64,000 nucleotides of DNA from Pseudomonas hormoni (GTDB taxonomy: Bacteria; Pseudomonadota; Gammaproteobacteria; Pseudomonadales; Pseudomonadaceae): NCBI RefSeq assembly GCF_018502625.1, contig NZ_CP075566.1, positions 439,001 to 503,000 on the forward strand. The letters are read 5' to 3'. The notes beneath the pieces are model-generated. The model ran no database searches, was not told where the DNA came from, and saw only the letters and a program-made list of their open reading frames with translations. Shown here piece after piece: positions 20,801 to 28,950 of this stretch (positions within the stretch are counted from its first letter, which is position 1; each line of letters begins with the position of its first letter). A program made the translations under genes and the position numbers.

Positions 20801-20869
20801 CGCAGCGATGGTCTTGAGGGCTGCTTTGTCTGCGGCGTTTGGCAGCGGGCGGTTTTCGGGTGAGTTCAT
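17828..20869 (-). CDS. Paralogous toxin-like protein with one degenerate Tiki/ChaN-like domain
   Basis: 1013 residues from the ATG at 20869, chosen because MNSPENRPLPNAADKAALK aligns with the paralogue; an upstream in-frame ATG at 20911 lacks a ribosome-binding site. The N-terminal 380 residues are closely alike (QSSATSFTGWEHL, NETNEVRLHGND, SNGDLRKKLWIGYL), including the membrane segment FGPLAAVGWPVALPVIG. A Pro/Thr/Glu-rich linker follows. There is then one Tiki/ChaN-like module, in which the GExH motif reads GETLDR (about 718-723) and the GNSH motif reads GPENTN, so the putative catalytic histidines are missing. It lies 210 bases upstream of the larger gene on the same strand and is probably co-transcribed. 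It could be an inactive partner, a regulator or a diverging toxin. Confidence 0.7.
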   Translation of the reverse strand: MNSPENRPLPNAADKAALKTIAATVVHSCPSLQDTAHQVASELLKKQGLQDIDPDLVYFHRFKLAQSSATSFTGWEHLQEKPYESMTLTQLVVHRFRATDQDNADLLDLYGGFYTAGPDAEDFNETNEVRLHGNDVLKAFWKIDFSALYTEKLTAFWDRHCDDFRTLAKCNFLSHAVQALEQKHLSGDDFQRVIDAVIGPVSWPVSLKMLQSTHPVGHDVRAFDVAGYVATNLLRIIDSQGRQMLYLPGDGSAFQVMETEAALHWWVLEQMNEDAPRQAFMTHFTLADRHAITENLGDLISRLVGTWGKSDHHLINQKNQWVSGDAFNWLQDSTRNAMFAEASLSLTSNGDLRKKLWIGYLSAGLKVFGPLAAVGWPVALPVIGASIANMGLNIDQAVNGKTAAERKEGILGAVLNGIDALFNVPFLRGAGSTLEVGVQVEAAEAAEMADLTESAATVESPAPTSLPVETPLPIPSETAVAPEVPARYQCNELLEGLTPDYETGKYQGIYRLDADPSYAILMNDNAYYVRYFADSKGGGFWAIIDPERPNQFVHSLPVRLNAQGDWGRMQSLRLRGGGQCVGKECAVDIPLEVREPLPPGQSAPEQQPSTSNPLRLVNTVYDAQPSLRSPLKSWALDLPQTHVRVFPNAMGNPIVQDPYEQYFAGKRTALLTATRTFYSELPWANLPPRPAIPAITRDMPIADLIERVFESAPGLVVGETLDRITSMRFMIENMPALARHAKTIYMRRLLNDFAQVELNNYFRTGDMSDDLRRYLTRLGTDPAERFNELELVKVARQNGVRIQALDCATRYKVKTPFTPPEEQMIANHLTEVIMSSDSLINDSGKWIVLTGPENTNTFRGIAGISELKGGIGLRIEEVNPGEGTAVDVDPGIDVDRGPLPNGGMMRGTHDTLLTDLRLQMPSSPRIWDQRALHNLLHRQGMYLFEKTAGNYTLIHRSGSGMLVRTPVQQLVTDHYVIHRPGWPFVNNVVFASVQQMSRQLNEMGMSLQSRLPV

Positions 20870-21197
20870 GCGTTGTTCATCCTTGAGAAACGGCCGCTGA
20901 AGATGGCTCATTTGCCCAAGGGAAGTGCACTACATATGTATGGCATTACGGTGTTTATGGTCTGCGTTCAGCGCCGGGCCGGCTCGTACCGGGGGTTAAG
21001 ACGCTGGAGGATGGGGTGGTGCATCTAATCACCGGCCTCCTGCCCTGACCGATCCCCCTTGCCACAGGGTACTGCCAGCCATGCTTTGACTGCGGCCATC
21101 CGCCGCGCCACCCTTACTGTTTCTCAACCGCAGGTGTATCGTATTCGCCTTTTACGGGCCCTCGGGCCTGTTGCTGATACGTGAGGTAGTTGAGTTC
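20870..21197. other. Intergenic region between the toxin genes and the multicopper oxidase
   Basis: 328 bases from which the toxin unit and the oxidase diverge. I find no convincing sigma-70 promoter, no open frame with a ribosome-binding site and no REP. A small GGGCCCTCGGGCC hairpin lies near 21156. No immunity-like gene fits here. Confidence 0.6.
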
Positions 21198-22574
21198 ATG
21201 TCCTTTACCCGTCGCCAAATCCTCAGTGGCCTGGCCGGTCTTGTTGTCGTTGGTGTCGGAGCGGGGGGCGCGTCGCGGTACTGGCTGGGCAAGATGGCCG
21301 ACGCCGATGCGGGCCACGACTATGAGCTGATCGCCGCACCGTTGGACGTCGAACTGGTGGCCGGGCACAAGACCGAAGCCTGGGCATTCGGCCCGTCGGC
21401 ACCGGGCACCGAGTTGCGTGTGCGCCAGGGTGAATGGTTGCGGGTGCGGTTCATCAACCACCTGCCGGTGGCGACCACCATTCACTGGCACGGTATCCGC
21501 CTGCCGCTGGAAATGGACGGTGTGCCGTACGTGTCGCAGCTCCCTGTATTGCCGGGTGAATACTTCGACTACAAATTCCGCGTGCCTGACGCCGGCAGCT
21601 ACTGGTATCACCCGCACGTGAACAGCAGCGAAGAACTCGGTCGGGGGCTGGTCGGGCCGTTGATCATCGAAGAACGCGAGCCCACCGGTTTCAAGTACGA
21701 AAAAACCTTGAGCCTCAAGAGCTGGCACGTCGATGAAGAAGGCGCGTTCGTCGCGTTCAGCATTCCTCGCGAAGCGGCCCGCGGCGGCACGGCGGGGCGC
21801 CTGTCGACCATCAATGGCGTTTCGCAAGCGGTGATCGACTTGCCTGCCGGGCAGATCACCAGGGTGCGCGTGCTCAACCTCGACAACACGCTGACCTACC
21901 GCCTCAACATGCCGGGCGTCGAAGCGCAGATCTACGCGCTGGACGGCAACCCCATTGAACCGCGGCCGTTGGGCAAGGAATACTGGCTCGGCCCGGGCAT
22001 GCGCATTTGCCTGGCGATCAAGGCTCCGCCGGCCGGTGAAGAATTATCCCTGCGCAACGGCCCGGTTCGCTTGGGCACGTTCCGCTCCGTGGCCAACAAC
22101 GACGCGCCGACCACATGGCCGCCCGCGCTGCCCGCCAACCCGGTGGCCGAACCGGACCTGGCCAATGCCGAGAAACTGAACTTCAATTTCGAATGGGTCG
22201 GCTCGGTGTCGGTGAACGTCGACAACGGCAAGCCGCCAAGCCTGTGGCAGATCAACGGCAAGGCCTGGGACATCACCGACAAGACCTGTGCCGACCGCCC
22301 GATTGCCAAGCTTGAGAAGGGCAAGAGCTACATTTTCGAATTGAAAAACATGACTCAGTATCAGCACCCGATTCACCTGCACGGCATGAGCTTCAAGGTC
22401 ATTGCTTCGAACCGGCACAAGGTCATTCCGTATTTCACCGACACGTATTTGCTGGGCAAGAACGAGCGCGCACAAGTGGCGTTGGTGGCGGATAACCCCG
22501 GTGTGTGGATGTTCCATTGCCATGTGATCGACCACATGGAAACCGGCCTGATGGCCGCCATCGAGGTGGCGTGA
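21198..22574 (+). CDS. Multicopper oxidase, Tat-exported
   Basis: 458 residues from the ATG at 21198. The N-terminus SFTRRQILSGLAGLVVV is a twin-arginine signal, as expected for an enzyme exported folded with copper. All four copper-ligand segments are visible: TIHWHGIRLP (about residue 95), YWYHPHVNS (about 138), HPIHLHGMSF near 390 and HCHVIDHMETGLM near 440. This is the laccase/CueO-like set for one type 1 and one trinuclear site. There is no Met-rich CueO insert. Its stop overlaps the tadA start by one base, the same order I recall for the metallo-oxidoreductase next to tadA in P. aeruginosa. The substrate is unknown; Cu(I) or phenolics are possible. Confidence 0.9.
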   Translation: MSFTRRQILSGLAGLVVVGVGAGGASRYWLGKMADADAGHDYELIAAPLDVELVAGHKTEAWAFGPSAPGTELRVRQGEWLRVRFINHLPVATTIHWHGIRLPLEMDGVPYVSQLPVLPGEYFDYKFRVPDAGSYWYHPHVNSSEELGRGLVGPLIIEEREPTGFKYEKTLSLKSWHVDEEGAFVAFSIPREAARGGTAGRLSTINGVSQAVIDLPAGQITRVRVLNLDNTLTYRLNMPGVEAQIYALDGNPIEPRPLGKEYWLGPGMRICLAIKAPPAGEELSLRNGPVRLGTFRSVANNDAPTTWPPALPANPVAEPDLANAEKLNFNFEWVGSVSVNVDNGKPPSLWQINGKAWDITDKTCADRPIAKLEKGKSYIFELKNMTQYQHPIHLHGMSFKVIASNRHKVIPYFTDTYLLGKNERAQVALVADNPGVWMFHCHVIDHMETGLMAAIEVA

Positions 22575-23071
22575 TGCGTCAGATACGTCCCGCCGCAATC
22601 ATCGATCGCAGCCGTGATCGTGACTTCATGCGCGAAGCCCTGGTGCTGGCTGCTCAAGGTGCGGCGCTGGGCGAAGTGCCGGTGGGCGCGGTTGTGGTGC
22701 AGGACGGTGAAATCATCGGTCGTGGGTTTAATTGCCCAATCAGTGGCAGCGACCCTAGCGCGCATGCCGAGATGGTTGCGATACGTGCCGCGGCGTTGGC
22801 GGCCAGCAATTATCGTCTGCCGGGCAGTACGCTGTACGTGACGCTGGAGCCATGCAGCATGTGCGCCGGGCTGATCGTGCATTCGCGGATTGCGCGGGTG
22901 GTGTATGGCGCGCTGGAGCCGAAAGCGGGGATTGTACAGAGTCAGGGGCAGTTTTTTACCCAAGGGTTTCTCAACCATCGGGTGTTGTATGAGGGCGGGG
23001 TGTTGGCGGAAGAATGCGGGGCTGTTTTGAGCGAGTTCTTCAAGGCCAGAAGAGCCAAGCCAACAGACTGA
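22574..23071 (+). CDS. tadA: tRNA(Arg) adenosine-34 deaminase
   Basis: Deaminates A34 to inosine in tRNA-Arg(ACG), letting one tRNA read CGU, CGC and CGA; the enzyme is essential in bacteria. The 165-residue product has the cytidine-deaminase-fold zinc site: His64-Ala-Glu66 (catalytic Glu) and PCSMC at 93-97. The start codon overlaps the stop of the multicopper oxidase (GTGATG), so translation is coupled although no shared function is evident. The C-terminal helix (FFKARRAKPTD) is basic, as in tRNA-binding relatives. Confidence 0.95.
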   Translation: MRQIRPAAIIDRSRDRDFMREALVLAAQGAALGEVPVGAVVVQDGEIIGRGFNCPISGSDPSAHAEMVAIRAAALAASNYRLPGSTLYVTLEPCSMCAGLIVHSRIARVVYGALEPKAGIVQSQGQFFTQGFLNHRVLYEGGVLAEECGAVLSEFFKARRAKPTD

Positions 23072-23081
23072 ACACCGAACC

Positions 23082-23173
23082 CTGTGGGAGCGGGCTTGCC
23101 CGCGATAGCGGTGGTTCAGCCGACATCATTGTTTGATATGCCGACGCCATCGCGGGCAAGCCCGCTCCCACAG
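23082..23173. repeat. REPIN between tadA and cmoB
   Basis: CTGTGGGAGCGGGCTTGCCC and its inverted copy lie about 40 bases apart, in the space between two convergent genes. Confidence 0.9.
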
Positions 23174-23200
23174 GTTTATGGGGTGTTTGGGAAATCGGGG

Positions 23201-24157
23201 TTACTTGCGGGCCACGATCACCGCCCGCATCGGCGCCGGCAGCCCTTCAATCGTTTTGCTGTGATCGTCCGGATCAAGGAAATCACTCAACGACTGATAC
23301 TTCATCCATTCCGTCCCGCGCTGTTCCTCGACCGTGGTCACGCTGACATCCACACACTTCACATCAGTGAAGCCAGCACGACGCAGCCACAAATCCAGCG
23401 CCGGCACCGACGGCAAAAACCACACGTTACGCATCTGCGCATAACGGTCTTCCGGCACCAGCACCTGCTGCTGATCGCCTTCGATCACCAGCGTCTCCAG
23501 CACCAGTTCACCGCCCTTGACCAGGCAATCCTTGAGCGCCAGCAAATGCTCGATCGGCGAGCGACGGTGGTAAAACACGCCCATGGAAAACACCGTATCG
23601 AACCCTTCCAGATTCGGCGGCAGGTCTTCGAAAGGGATAGGCAGGTGCCAGGCATTGGGCTCGGACAAGTAGCGCTGCACTGCCTGAAACTGGCAGAAAA
23701 AAAGCCAGTTCGGATCGACACCGATCACGCTGTCCGCACCGGCACCGAGCATGCGCCACATGTAGTAACCATTACCGCAGCCGACATCGAGGATGCGTTT
23801 GCCCTTTAAATTCAGGTGCGGGGCGACCCGCGACCACTTCCAGTCGGAGCGCCATTCAGTATCGACATGCACACCGAACAGATCGAACGGCCCTTTGCGC
23901 CACGGCGACAACCCCATCAGCGCGGTGCGCATCTGTGCGCGGGTGTCGTCGTCGCAATCGGTGTCCAGCGTCAGACCGTTGAGCAAATCGACTTCGCTCG
24001 GCTGGATCTTCGGCAAGGCGTCCAGCGCACTTTGCCAGCGCTCCAGGTCGCCATGACCCTTTTCCATTTTCTTGTCGAGTTGCGCTTGCAGGGTGTTGGC
24101 CCATTCGGCCAGCGGCGTGCCGGCCAAACGGCGGGCGAGGGGGGACAGATCAATCAT
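23201..24157 (-). CDS. cmoB: tRNA U34 carboxymethyltransferase
   Basis: Transfers the carboxymethyl group of carboxy-SAM to 5-hydroxyuridine-34 of tRNAs, forming cmo5U, which widens wobble reading. At 318 residues it is full length, with an N-terminal helical extension and a Rossmann methyltransferase fold carrying [15 protein letters not shown] near residue 122. Its start overlaps the cmoA stop by 4 bases (ATGA), so the two enzymes that make and use carboxy-SAM are translated together. Confidence 0.95.
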   Translation of the reverse strand: MIDLSPLARRLAGTPLAEWANTLQAQLDKKMEKGHGDLERWQSALDALPKIQPSEVDLLNGLTLDTDCDDDTRAQMRTALMGLSPWRKGPFDLFGVHVDTEWRSDWKWSRVAPHLNLKGKRILDVGCGNGYYMWRMLGAGADSVIGVDPNWLFFCQFQAVQRYLSEPNAWHLPIPFEDLPPNLEGFDTVFSMGVFYHRRSPIEHLLALKDCLVKGGELVLETLVIEGDQQQVLVPEDRYAQMRNVWFLPSVPALDLWLRRAGFTDVKCVDVSVTTVEEQRGTEWMKYQSLSDFLDPDDHSKTIEGLPAPMRAVIVARK

Positions 24158-24897
24158 GGCAAGGCAATCAACGAGGCAAAGTTAAGACACTGGAACCACG
24201 GCACGACTTTCGAGAACCCGGCGGCCAGCAGGCGCTCGCGATGTTCTTCGAGGCTGTCGGGCTTCATGACGTTTTCGATGGCGCTGCGCTTCTGGGCGAT
24301 TTCCAGTTCGCTGTAGCCGTTGGCGCGTTTAAAGGCCACGTGCAGGTCGGTGAGCAGCGCATGTTCTTCGGGGTCGTTGAAACGCAGTTTTTCCGAGAGG
24401 ATCAACGCACCGCCGGGCAACAGCGACTGACGGATGCGCGAGAGCAACGCAGTGCGCTGGTCGGGGGCGATGAATTGCAGGGTGAAGTTCAGCGCCACGA
24501 CAGAGGCAGGCTGGAAATCGAGGGCGAGGATGTCGCCTTCAATCACTTCGACCGGCAGCAACTCCTGGAACATCGAGTCCTGACCGTTGAGGTATTCGCG
24601 GCAGCGTTCGACCATGGCGGCGGAGTTATCCACAGCGATGACGCGGCAGCCGTCGGTGCGAACGTGACGGCGCAATGCCTGAGTCACGGCACCGAGGGAC
24701 GAGCCGAGGTCGTAGAGCACGCTGTTGGGCTGGGCGAATTGCGCGGCGAGCACGCCGAGGTTTTCAACGATGGTCGGATAACCTGGCACCGAGCGCTTGA
24801 TCATGTCCGGGAACACCCGCACCACGTCCTCGTTAAAGGCGAAGTCGGGCACCTGGGCCAAAGGCTGGGCGAAAAGGCGATCGGGTTCTTTGCTCAC
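24154..24897 (-). CDS. cmoA: Carboxy-SAM synthase
   Basis: Converts SAM and prephenate to carboxy-SAM, the donor used by CmoB. A GTG at 24897 is chosen: it gives 247 residues beginning with [20 protein letters not shown], the usual family start, with GGAA 7 bases upstream; the frame stays open to 24942 but the extra residues lack family sequence. The cofactor loop is [15 protein letters not shown] near residue 60, and ALNFTLQF marks the later methyltransferase motif. It is the first gene of the cmoAB unit. Confidence 0.94.
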   Translation of the reverse strand: MSKEPDRLFAQPLAQVPDFAFNEDVVRVFPDMIKRSVPGYPTIVENLGVLAAQFAQPNSVLYDLGSSLGAVTQALRRHVRTDGCRVIAVDNSAAMVERCREYLNGQDSMFQELLPVEVIEGDILALDFQPASVVALNFTLQFIAPDQRTALLSRIRQSLLPGGALILSEKLRFNDPEEHALLTDLHVAFKRANGYSELEIAQKRSAIENVMKPDSLEEHRERLLAAGFSKVVPWFQCLNFASLIALP

Positions 24898-25013
24898 GGC
24901 GGTTCCAGCGGTGTAGGTGGAAAAGGCCGGCATTTTAGCCAACTTGGCGCGGGGATGCGCGGGTTGTCTGATAAACCGCCGGACTCATGCAGTTTGAGTG
25001 GTGAAAGGGCTGT

Positions 25014-25147
25014 TGTGGCGAGGGAGCTTGCTCCCGCTGGGCTGCGCAGCAGCCCCAAAACCATTCAACCGAGTTTGAACTGATGCACCCGACTATCCGG
25101 GTTTACGACTGCTGCGCAGCCGAGCGGGAGCAAGCTCCCTCGCCACA
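25014..25147. repeat. REPIN, GCGAGGGAGC class
   Basis: GTGGCGAGGGAGCTTGCTCC and its inverted copy enclose about 75 bases that also contain matching GGCTGCGCAGCAGCC and GCTGCGCAGCC boxes. It lies between cmoA and the lysoplasmalogenase 3' end. Confidence 0.9.
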
Positions 25148-25150
25148 AGG

Positions 25151-25786
25151 TCAGCGCGGTTTTTGAGTGAACGCCGACGCGGCGATCCCCCATTGCCCTA
25201 ACCAGTAACTGAGGATAATCACGTAAGGCGCGGCATGAAATGGCGCAACGAACCGGTTGATGCCAATCACACTGTCGGAAAACACAAACGCCAGCGCACC
25301 GCCCGCCGCCAGCAACGCCGAGCGTTTGGTCACGTCGGTGCCCAGGCGAGCCAGCGCCCTCCAGAGCATGGCGCTGATGGCCAAGCCGTAAACAATCACC
25401 GGGATCAGCAGCGGGCCTAAACCATTGGCAATCAAAATCCCCAACAGCACCGCGCCGACGCCCAGTGCGAGGATCAACGGCAACACCGCCAACCGCCGGC
25501 AATCACTCAAATAAGCTTTCAGATACGCCAGGTGGGCAACCAGAAACGCCCCGAGGCCGAATACGAACAAATCCCCCGGCCACGCCAGCAGCACGTCGCC
25601 CAGCAGGGAAAAAATCAGGCCCAGGCTGATCCAGCGCCGATACTCGCTGGGCGGCGCGTCGTGCAGCCACCCGAGCAAGGCCAGCACGGGTAGCGGCTTG
25701 ACCAGCAGGCAAAGCAACGCAGCATGCACGCTTAGGCCATAGAGAAAAGTCACCGCGCCCATCAGCGCCAGAATCAGCCAGCCCAC
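25151..25786 (-). CDS. Lysoplasmalogenase (YhhN/TMEM86 family)
   Basis: A 211-residue inner-membrane protein with roughly seven to eight hydrophobic helices. The family signature LGLIFSLLGDVLLAWPGDLF lies near residues 53-72, and FVFSDSVIGINRF near 170 contains conserved Asp/Asn. YhhN proteins hydrolyse the vinyl-ether bond of lysoplasmalogens. Bacteria such as Pseudomonas make few plasmalogens, so the real substrate here is uncertain. It starts 2 bases after the stop of the protease-inhibitor gene and is likely in one unit with it. Confidence 0.85.
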   Translation of the reverse strand: MGWLILALMGAVTFLYGLSVHAALLCLLVKPLPVLALLGWLHDAPPSEYRRWISLGLIFSLLGDVLLAWPGDLFVFGLGAFLVAHLAYLKAYLSDCRRLAVLPLILALGVGAVLLGILIANGLGPLLIPVIVYGLAISAMLWRALARLGTDVTKRSALLAAGGALAFVFSDSVIGINRFVAPFHAAPYVIILSYWLGQWGIAASAFTQKPR

Positions 25787-25788
25787 GA

Positions 25789-26181
25789 TCAGTTAACCGA
25801 GATCGCGCAGTCGAAGGTTTCCACCGCCGGCACTTCCGGTGCCCAAGGCTGTTGCGAAGTCAGGCGCAAGCGCCCGGAACCGGCCGCGAACGCCTGAAAG
25901 CGCCAGGTCGACACGCCGGCAGCGCCGACGACACCGGCGTCTTCCGGGTTTCGGTAAACCTCTGGCCCCAGTGCGCGCAAAACACCCCCGGCCGAGTCCT
26001 GGATGGCCCAGCGGTAACCCGTGGTCGGGTTGCTTGGCAGGGTCAGGATCAGGTTTTGCCCGTTGTGCATGTTCACCGGGCATGCGCTTTGTTTTTCCAC
26101 GGTCACGTTCTGTTTCGGTTGCGTGGCGCAGGCGGCCAGCAAAGAGAGGGCGAGGGGGACAAACAGGCGGGTGGGGGACAT
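25789..26181 (-). CDS. Chagasin-like (I42) cysteine-protease inhibitor, lipoprotein
   Basis: 130 residues from the ATG at 26181. The N-terminus has a lipoprotein signal with lipobox LLAAC (Cys about 18). The mature part shows the I42 inhibitor loops: NPTTGYRW near residue 52 and the GVVGAAGVSTWRF segment near 84, ending with the RLRLTSQQPW-type strand. This family blocks papain-like cysteine proteases by a three-loop wedge. Anchored in an outer or inner membrane leaflet, it may protect against host or competitor proteases; that role is inferred. An ATG 8 codons upstream would bury the signal peptide and is less likely. Confidence 0.83.
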   Translation of the reverse strand: MSPTRLFVPLALSLLAACATQPKQNVTVEKQSACPVNMHNGQNLILTLPSNPTTGYRWAIQDSAGGVLRALGPEVYRNPEDAGVVGAAGVSTWRFQAFAAGSGRLRLTSQQPWAPEVPAVETFDCAISVN

Positions 26182-26276
26182 AAGGTCAGTGGCTCCGGCA
26201 TTCACGACGAACGGCGAGCATAACCGAGATGAGACAAAGTGTGACAGGTTCAGAAATGGGGGGTGTCAGTAATGAC

Positions 26277-26375
26277 GCCATCGCTAGCAGGCTAGCTCCC
26301 ACAGGGATTTGCAGTGAACACAAAATTTGTGAACACCACCCACCCTTGTGGGAGCTAGCCTGCTAGCGATGGCGG
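26277..26375. repeat. REPIN, CTAGC variant
   Basis: ATCGCTAGCAGGCTAGCTCC and its exact inverted copy, about 50 bases apart, between the inhibitor gene and the lon-type gene stop. The same CTAGC core recurs in the left half at 42263. Confidence 0.9.
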
Positions 26376-26396
26376 TGGAACGGCGCTAGGTGACTA

Positions 26397-28814
26397 TCAG
26401 AACAGAATCTTCGCCACATCCGCAAAGCGCTTGGCGAAATGCACGGTAATCCCTTCCTTCAGATAGTCCGGCAACTCATCGAAACTGCCACGGTTAGGCT
26501 CCGGGAGAATCAATTCAAAAATCTTCTGCCGCCGCGCCGCAATCACCTTCTCGCGCACCCCGCCAATCGGCAGCACATGCCCGGTCAACGTCAGTTCGCC
26601 GGTCATGGCCACGCCTTTTTTCGGCGGCTGGTTGCGGGCCAGGGACAGCAGGGCGCTGGCCATGGTCACGCCCGCGCTCGGGCCGTCTTTCGGGGTGGCG
26701 CCTTCCGGTACGTGCAGGTGGACGAAGGCTTCGTCGAAGAATTTCGGATCACCGCCAAACGATTTCAGATTCGAGCTGACGTAGCTGTAGGCAATTTCCG
26801 CCGACTCCTTCATCACGTCGCCCAGTTGACCGGTCAGTTTGAAACCCCGGTTGAGCGTGTGAATCCGCGTCGCTTCGATCGGCAGGGTCGCGCCGCCCAT
26901 GCTGGTCCAGGCCAGGCCGGTGATCACGCCGGTGCCGGACAGCACTTGCTCGTTGCGGAACACCGGATGGCCCAGTGAGGCTTCCAGGTCCTTGGGAGCA
27001 ATTTTGATCACGGCTTTTGGCTCGTCGATCAACTTCACCACGGCTTTGCGCACCAGTTTGCCCAGTTGTTTTTCCAACTGGCGCACCCCGGCTTCACGGG
27101 CATAACCGTCGATCAGCGCCTTCAATGCGGTGTCGCTGATTGACAGGCTGCCTTTTGACACACCGGCCTTTTCCAGTTGCTTCGGCCATAGGTGACGCTT
27201 GGCGATGGCGATTTTTTCTTCGGTGATGTAGCCCGACAGGCGAATCACTTCCATTCGGTCCAGCAACGGGCCGGGGATCGAATCGAGGGTGTTGGCGGTG
27301 CAGACAAACAGCACTTTCGACAGGTCCAGACGCAGGTCCAGGTAGTGGTCGAGAAACTCGACATTCTGTTCCGGGTCCAGCGTTTCCAGCAGCGCCGAGG
27401 CCGGGTCGCCCTGGTAGCTCTGGCCCATCTTGTCGATCTCGTCGAGCATGATCACCGGGTTCATCACTTCGACGTCTTTCAACGCCTGCACCAGTTTGCC
27501 CGGCTGCGCGCCGATGTAAGTGCGGCGGTGGCCCTTGATCTCGGCTTCGTCGCGCATGCCGCCGAGGCTGAAGCGGTAGAACGGCCGGCCAAGGGATTCG
27601 GCGATGGATTTACCGACGCTGGTCTTGCCCACGCCCGGCGGGCCGACCAGCAAGACGATGGAGCCGCTGATTTCGCCTTTATAGGCACCGACGGCGAGGA
27701 ATTCGAGGATGCGGTCCTTGATGTCGTCGAGGCCGGCGTGGTGTTTGTCCAGCACCTTGCGGGCGTGCTTGAGGTCGAGTTTGTCCTCGCCGTACACGCC
27801 CCATGGCACCGAGGTCGCCCAGTCGAGGTAGTTGCGGGTGACCGCGTACTCCGGCGATCCGGTCTCGAGGATCGACAGTTTGTTCATTTCCTCTTCGATG
27901 CGTTTCTGCGCCTGCGCCGACAACACCTTGCCTTCCAGACGCTGCTCGAACTGTTCGATGTCGGCGCTGCGGTCGTCCTTGGTCAGGCCCAGCTCTTGCT
28001 GGATGACTTTCAACTGCTCTTTAAGGAAGAACTCGCGCTGATGCTCGCCGATCTTGCGGTTAACTTCGGCGGAGATTTCTTTCTGCAGGCGCGCGACTTC
28101 GACTTCCTTGCGCAGCATCGGCAGGACTTTTTCCATGCGCTTGAGCATCGGCACGCAGTCGAGCACTTCCTGCAGCTCGCTGCCGGTGGCCGAGGTCAGG
28201 GCTGCGGCGAAGTCGGTCAGGGGCGACGGATCGTTGGGACTGAAGCGGTTGAGGTAGTTTTTCAGCTCTTCGCTGTACAGCGGGTTGAGCGGCAGCAGTT
28301 CCTTGATCGCGTTGATCAGTGCCATGCCGTAGGCCTTGACCTCATCGGTGGGCTCGGTGGGCTGGTGCGGGTATTCGACTTCCACCAGGTATGGCGGGCG
28401 ATGGTGCTTGAGCCAGGTGCGAATGCGCACGCGGGTCAGGCCCTGGGCGACGAATTGCAACTTGCCGTTTTCGCGGCTGGCGTGGTGCACCTTGACCAGC
28501 GTGCCGTAAAGCGGCAGGGCCGAGGTGTCGAAATGGCGCGGGTCTTCCTGGGGCGTGTCCATGTAGAACAGGGCCAGGGAGTGATGATCGGATTTACTCA
28601 CCAGATCCAGCGTTTCAGCCCACGGCTCTTCATTGACGATGACCGGCAGCACTTGGGCCGGGAAGAACGGGCGGTTGTGGATCGGGATGATGTAGACCTT
28701 GTCCGGCAGGTTCTGGCCTGGCAGGGCGAGGCCTTTGCCGGTGGAGTGGTGTTCGGCGTTCTCTGGGTCGGCGTATTCGCTCGGGTCTTCGGGGAATTCT
28801 TGCTGGTCGCTCAT
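26397..28814 (-). CDS. ATP-dependent Lon-type protease, AsrA-like
   Basis: 805 residues from the ATG at 28814 (AGGTG upstream). An N-terminal LON substrate-recognition domain (VYIIPIHNRPFFPAQVLP, about residues 40-240) is followed by a coiled coil, an AAA+ ATPase with Walker A GPPGVGKTS and Walker B VIMLDEIDK, and the Ser-Lys protease domain with the catalytic Ser in KDGPSAGVTMA. The acidic start SDQQEFPEDPSEY differs from the main housekeeping Lon. I believe this is the second Lon of Pseudomonas (like AsrA of P. aeruginosa), linked there to heat and aminoglycoside stress. The paralogue assignment is from memory. Confidence 0.88.
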   Translation of the reverse strand: MSDQQEFPEDPSEYADPENAEHHSTGKGLALPGQNLPDKVYIIPIHNRPFFPAQVLPVIVNEEPWAETLDLVSKSDHHSLALFYMDTPQEDPRHFDTSALPLYGTLVKVHHASRENGKLQFVAQGLTRVRIRTWLKHHRPPYLVEVEYPHQPTEPTDEVKAYGMALINAIKELLPLNPLYSEELKNYLNRFSPNDPSPLTDFAAALTSATGSELQEVLDCVPMLKRMEKVLPMLRKEVEVARLQKEISAEVNRKIGEHQREFFLKEQLKVIQQELGLTKDDRSADIEQFEQRLEGKVLSAQAQKRIEEEMNKLSILETGSPEYAVTRNYLDWATSVPWGVYGEDKLDLKHARKVLDKHHAGLDDIKDRILEFLAVGAYKGEISGSIVLLVGPPGVGKTSVGKSIAESLGRPFYRFSLGGMRDEAEIKGHRRTYIGAQPGKLVQALKDVEVMNPVIMLDEIDKMGQSYQGDPASALLETLDPEQNVEFLDHYLDLRLDLSKVLFVCTANTLDSIPGPLLDRMEVIRLSGYITEEKIAIAKRHLWPKQLEKAGVSKGSLSISDTALKALIDGYAREAGVRQLEKQLGKLVRKAVVKLIDEPKAVIKIAPKDLEASLGHPVFRNEQVLSGTGVITGLAWTSMGGATLPIEATRIHTLNRGFKLTGQLGDVMKESAEIAYSYVSSNLKSFGGDPKFFDEAFVHLHVPEGATPKDGPSAGVTMASALLSLARNQPPKKGVAMTGELTLTGHVLPIGGVREKVIAARRQKIFELILPEPNRGSFDELPDYLKEGITVHFAKRFADVAKILF

Positions 28815-28950
28815 GGGGCACCTGCGCAATGGGGTATGGGTCTTAGATGGGGCAGGTGGGGGGTGGTTTCAATGGTCGCGGGTAATTCAAGGTATGTGTT
28901 CAGGGTCTGGACAGGTAGTGGCGGCCTTTGGGCCGACCAGGTTCTTTGAG

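Noticed and set aside
13277..20869. NEL-type E3 ubiquitin ligase with leucine-rich repeats, often joined to similar N-terminal toxin regions in Pseudomonas
   Set aside because: No leucine-rich repeats and no catalytic Cys motif are seen; the C-terminal parts follow the Tiki/ChaN-like pattern instead.
27192..28949. Plus-strand open frame of about 585 codons opposite the Lon-type gene
   Set aside because: Shadow of Lon; its translation is Gln/His/Asp/Val-rich without domains.
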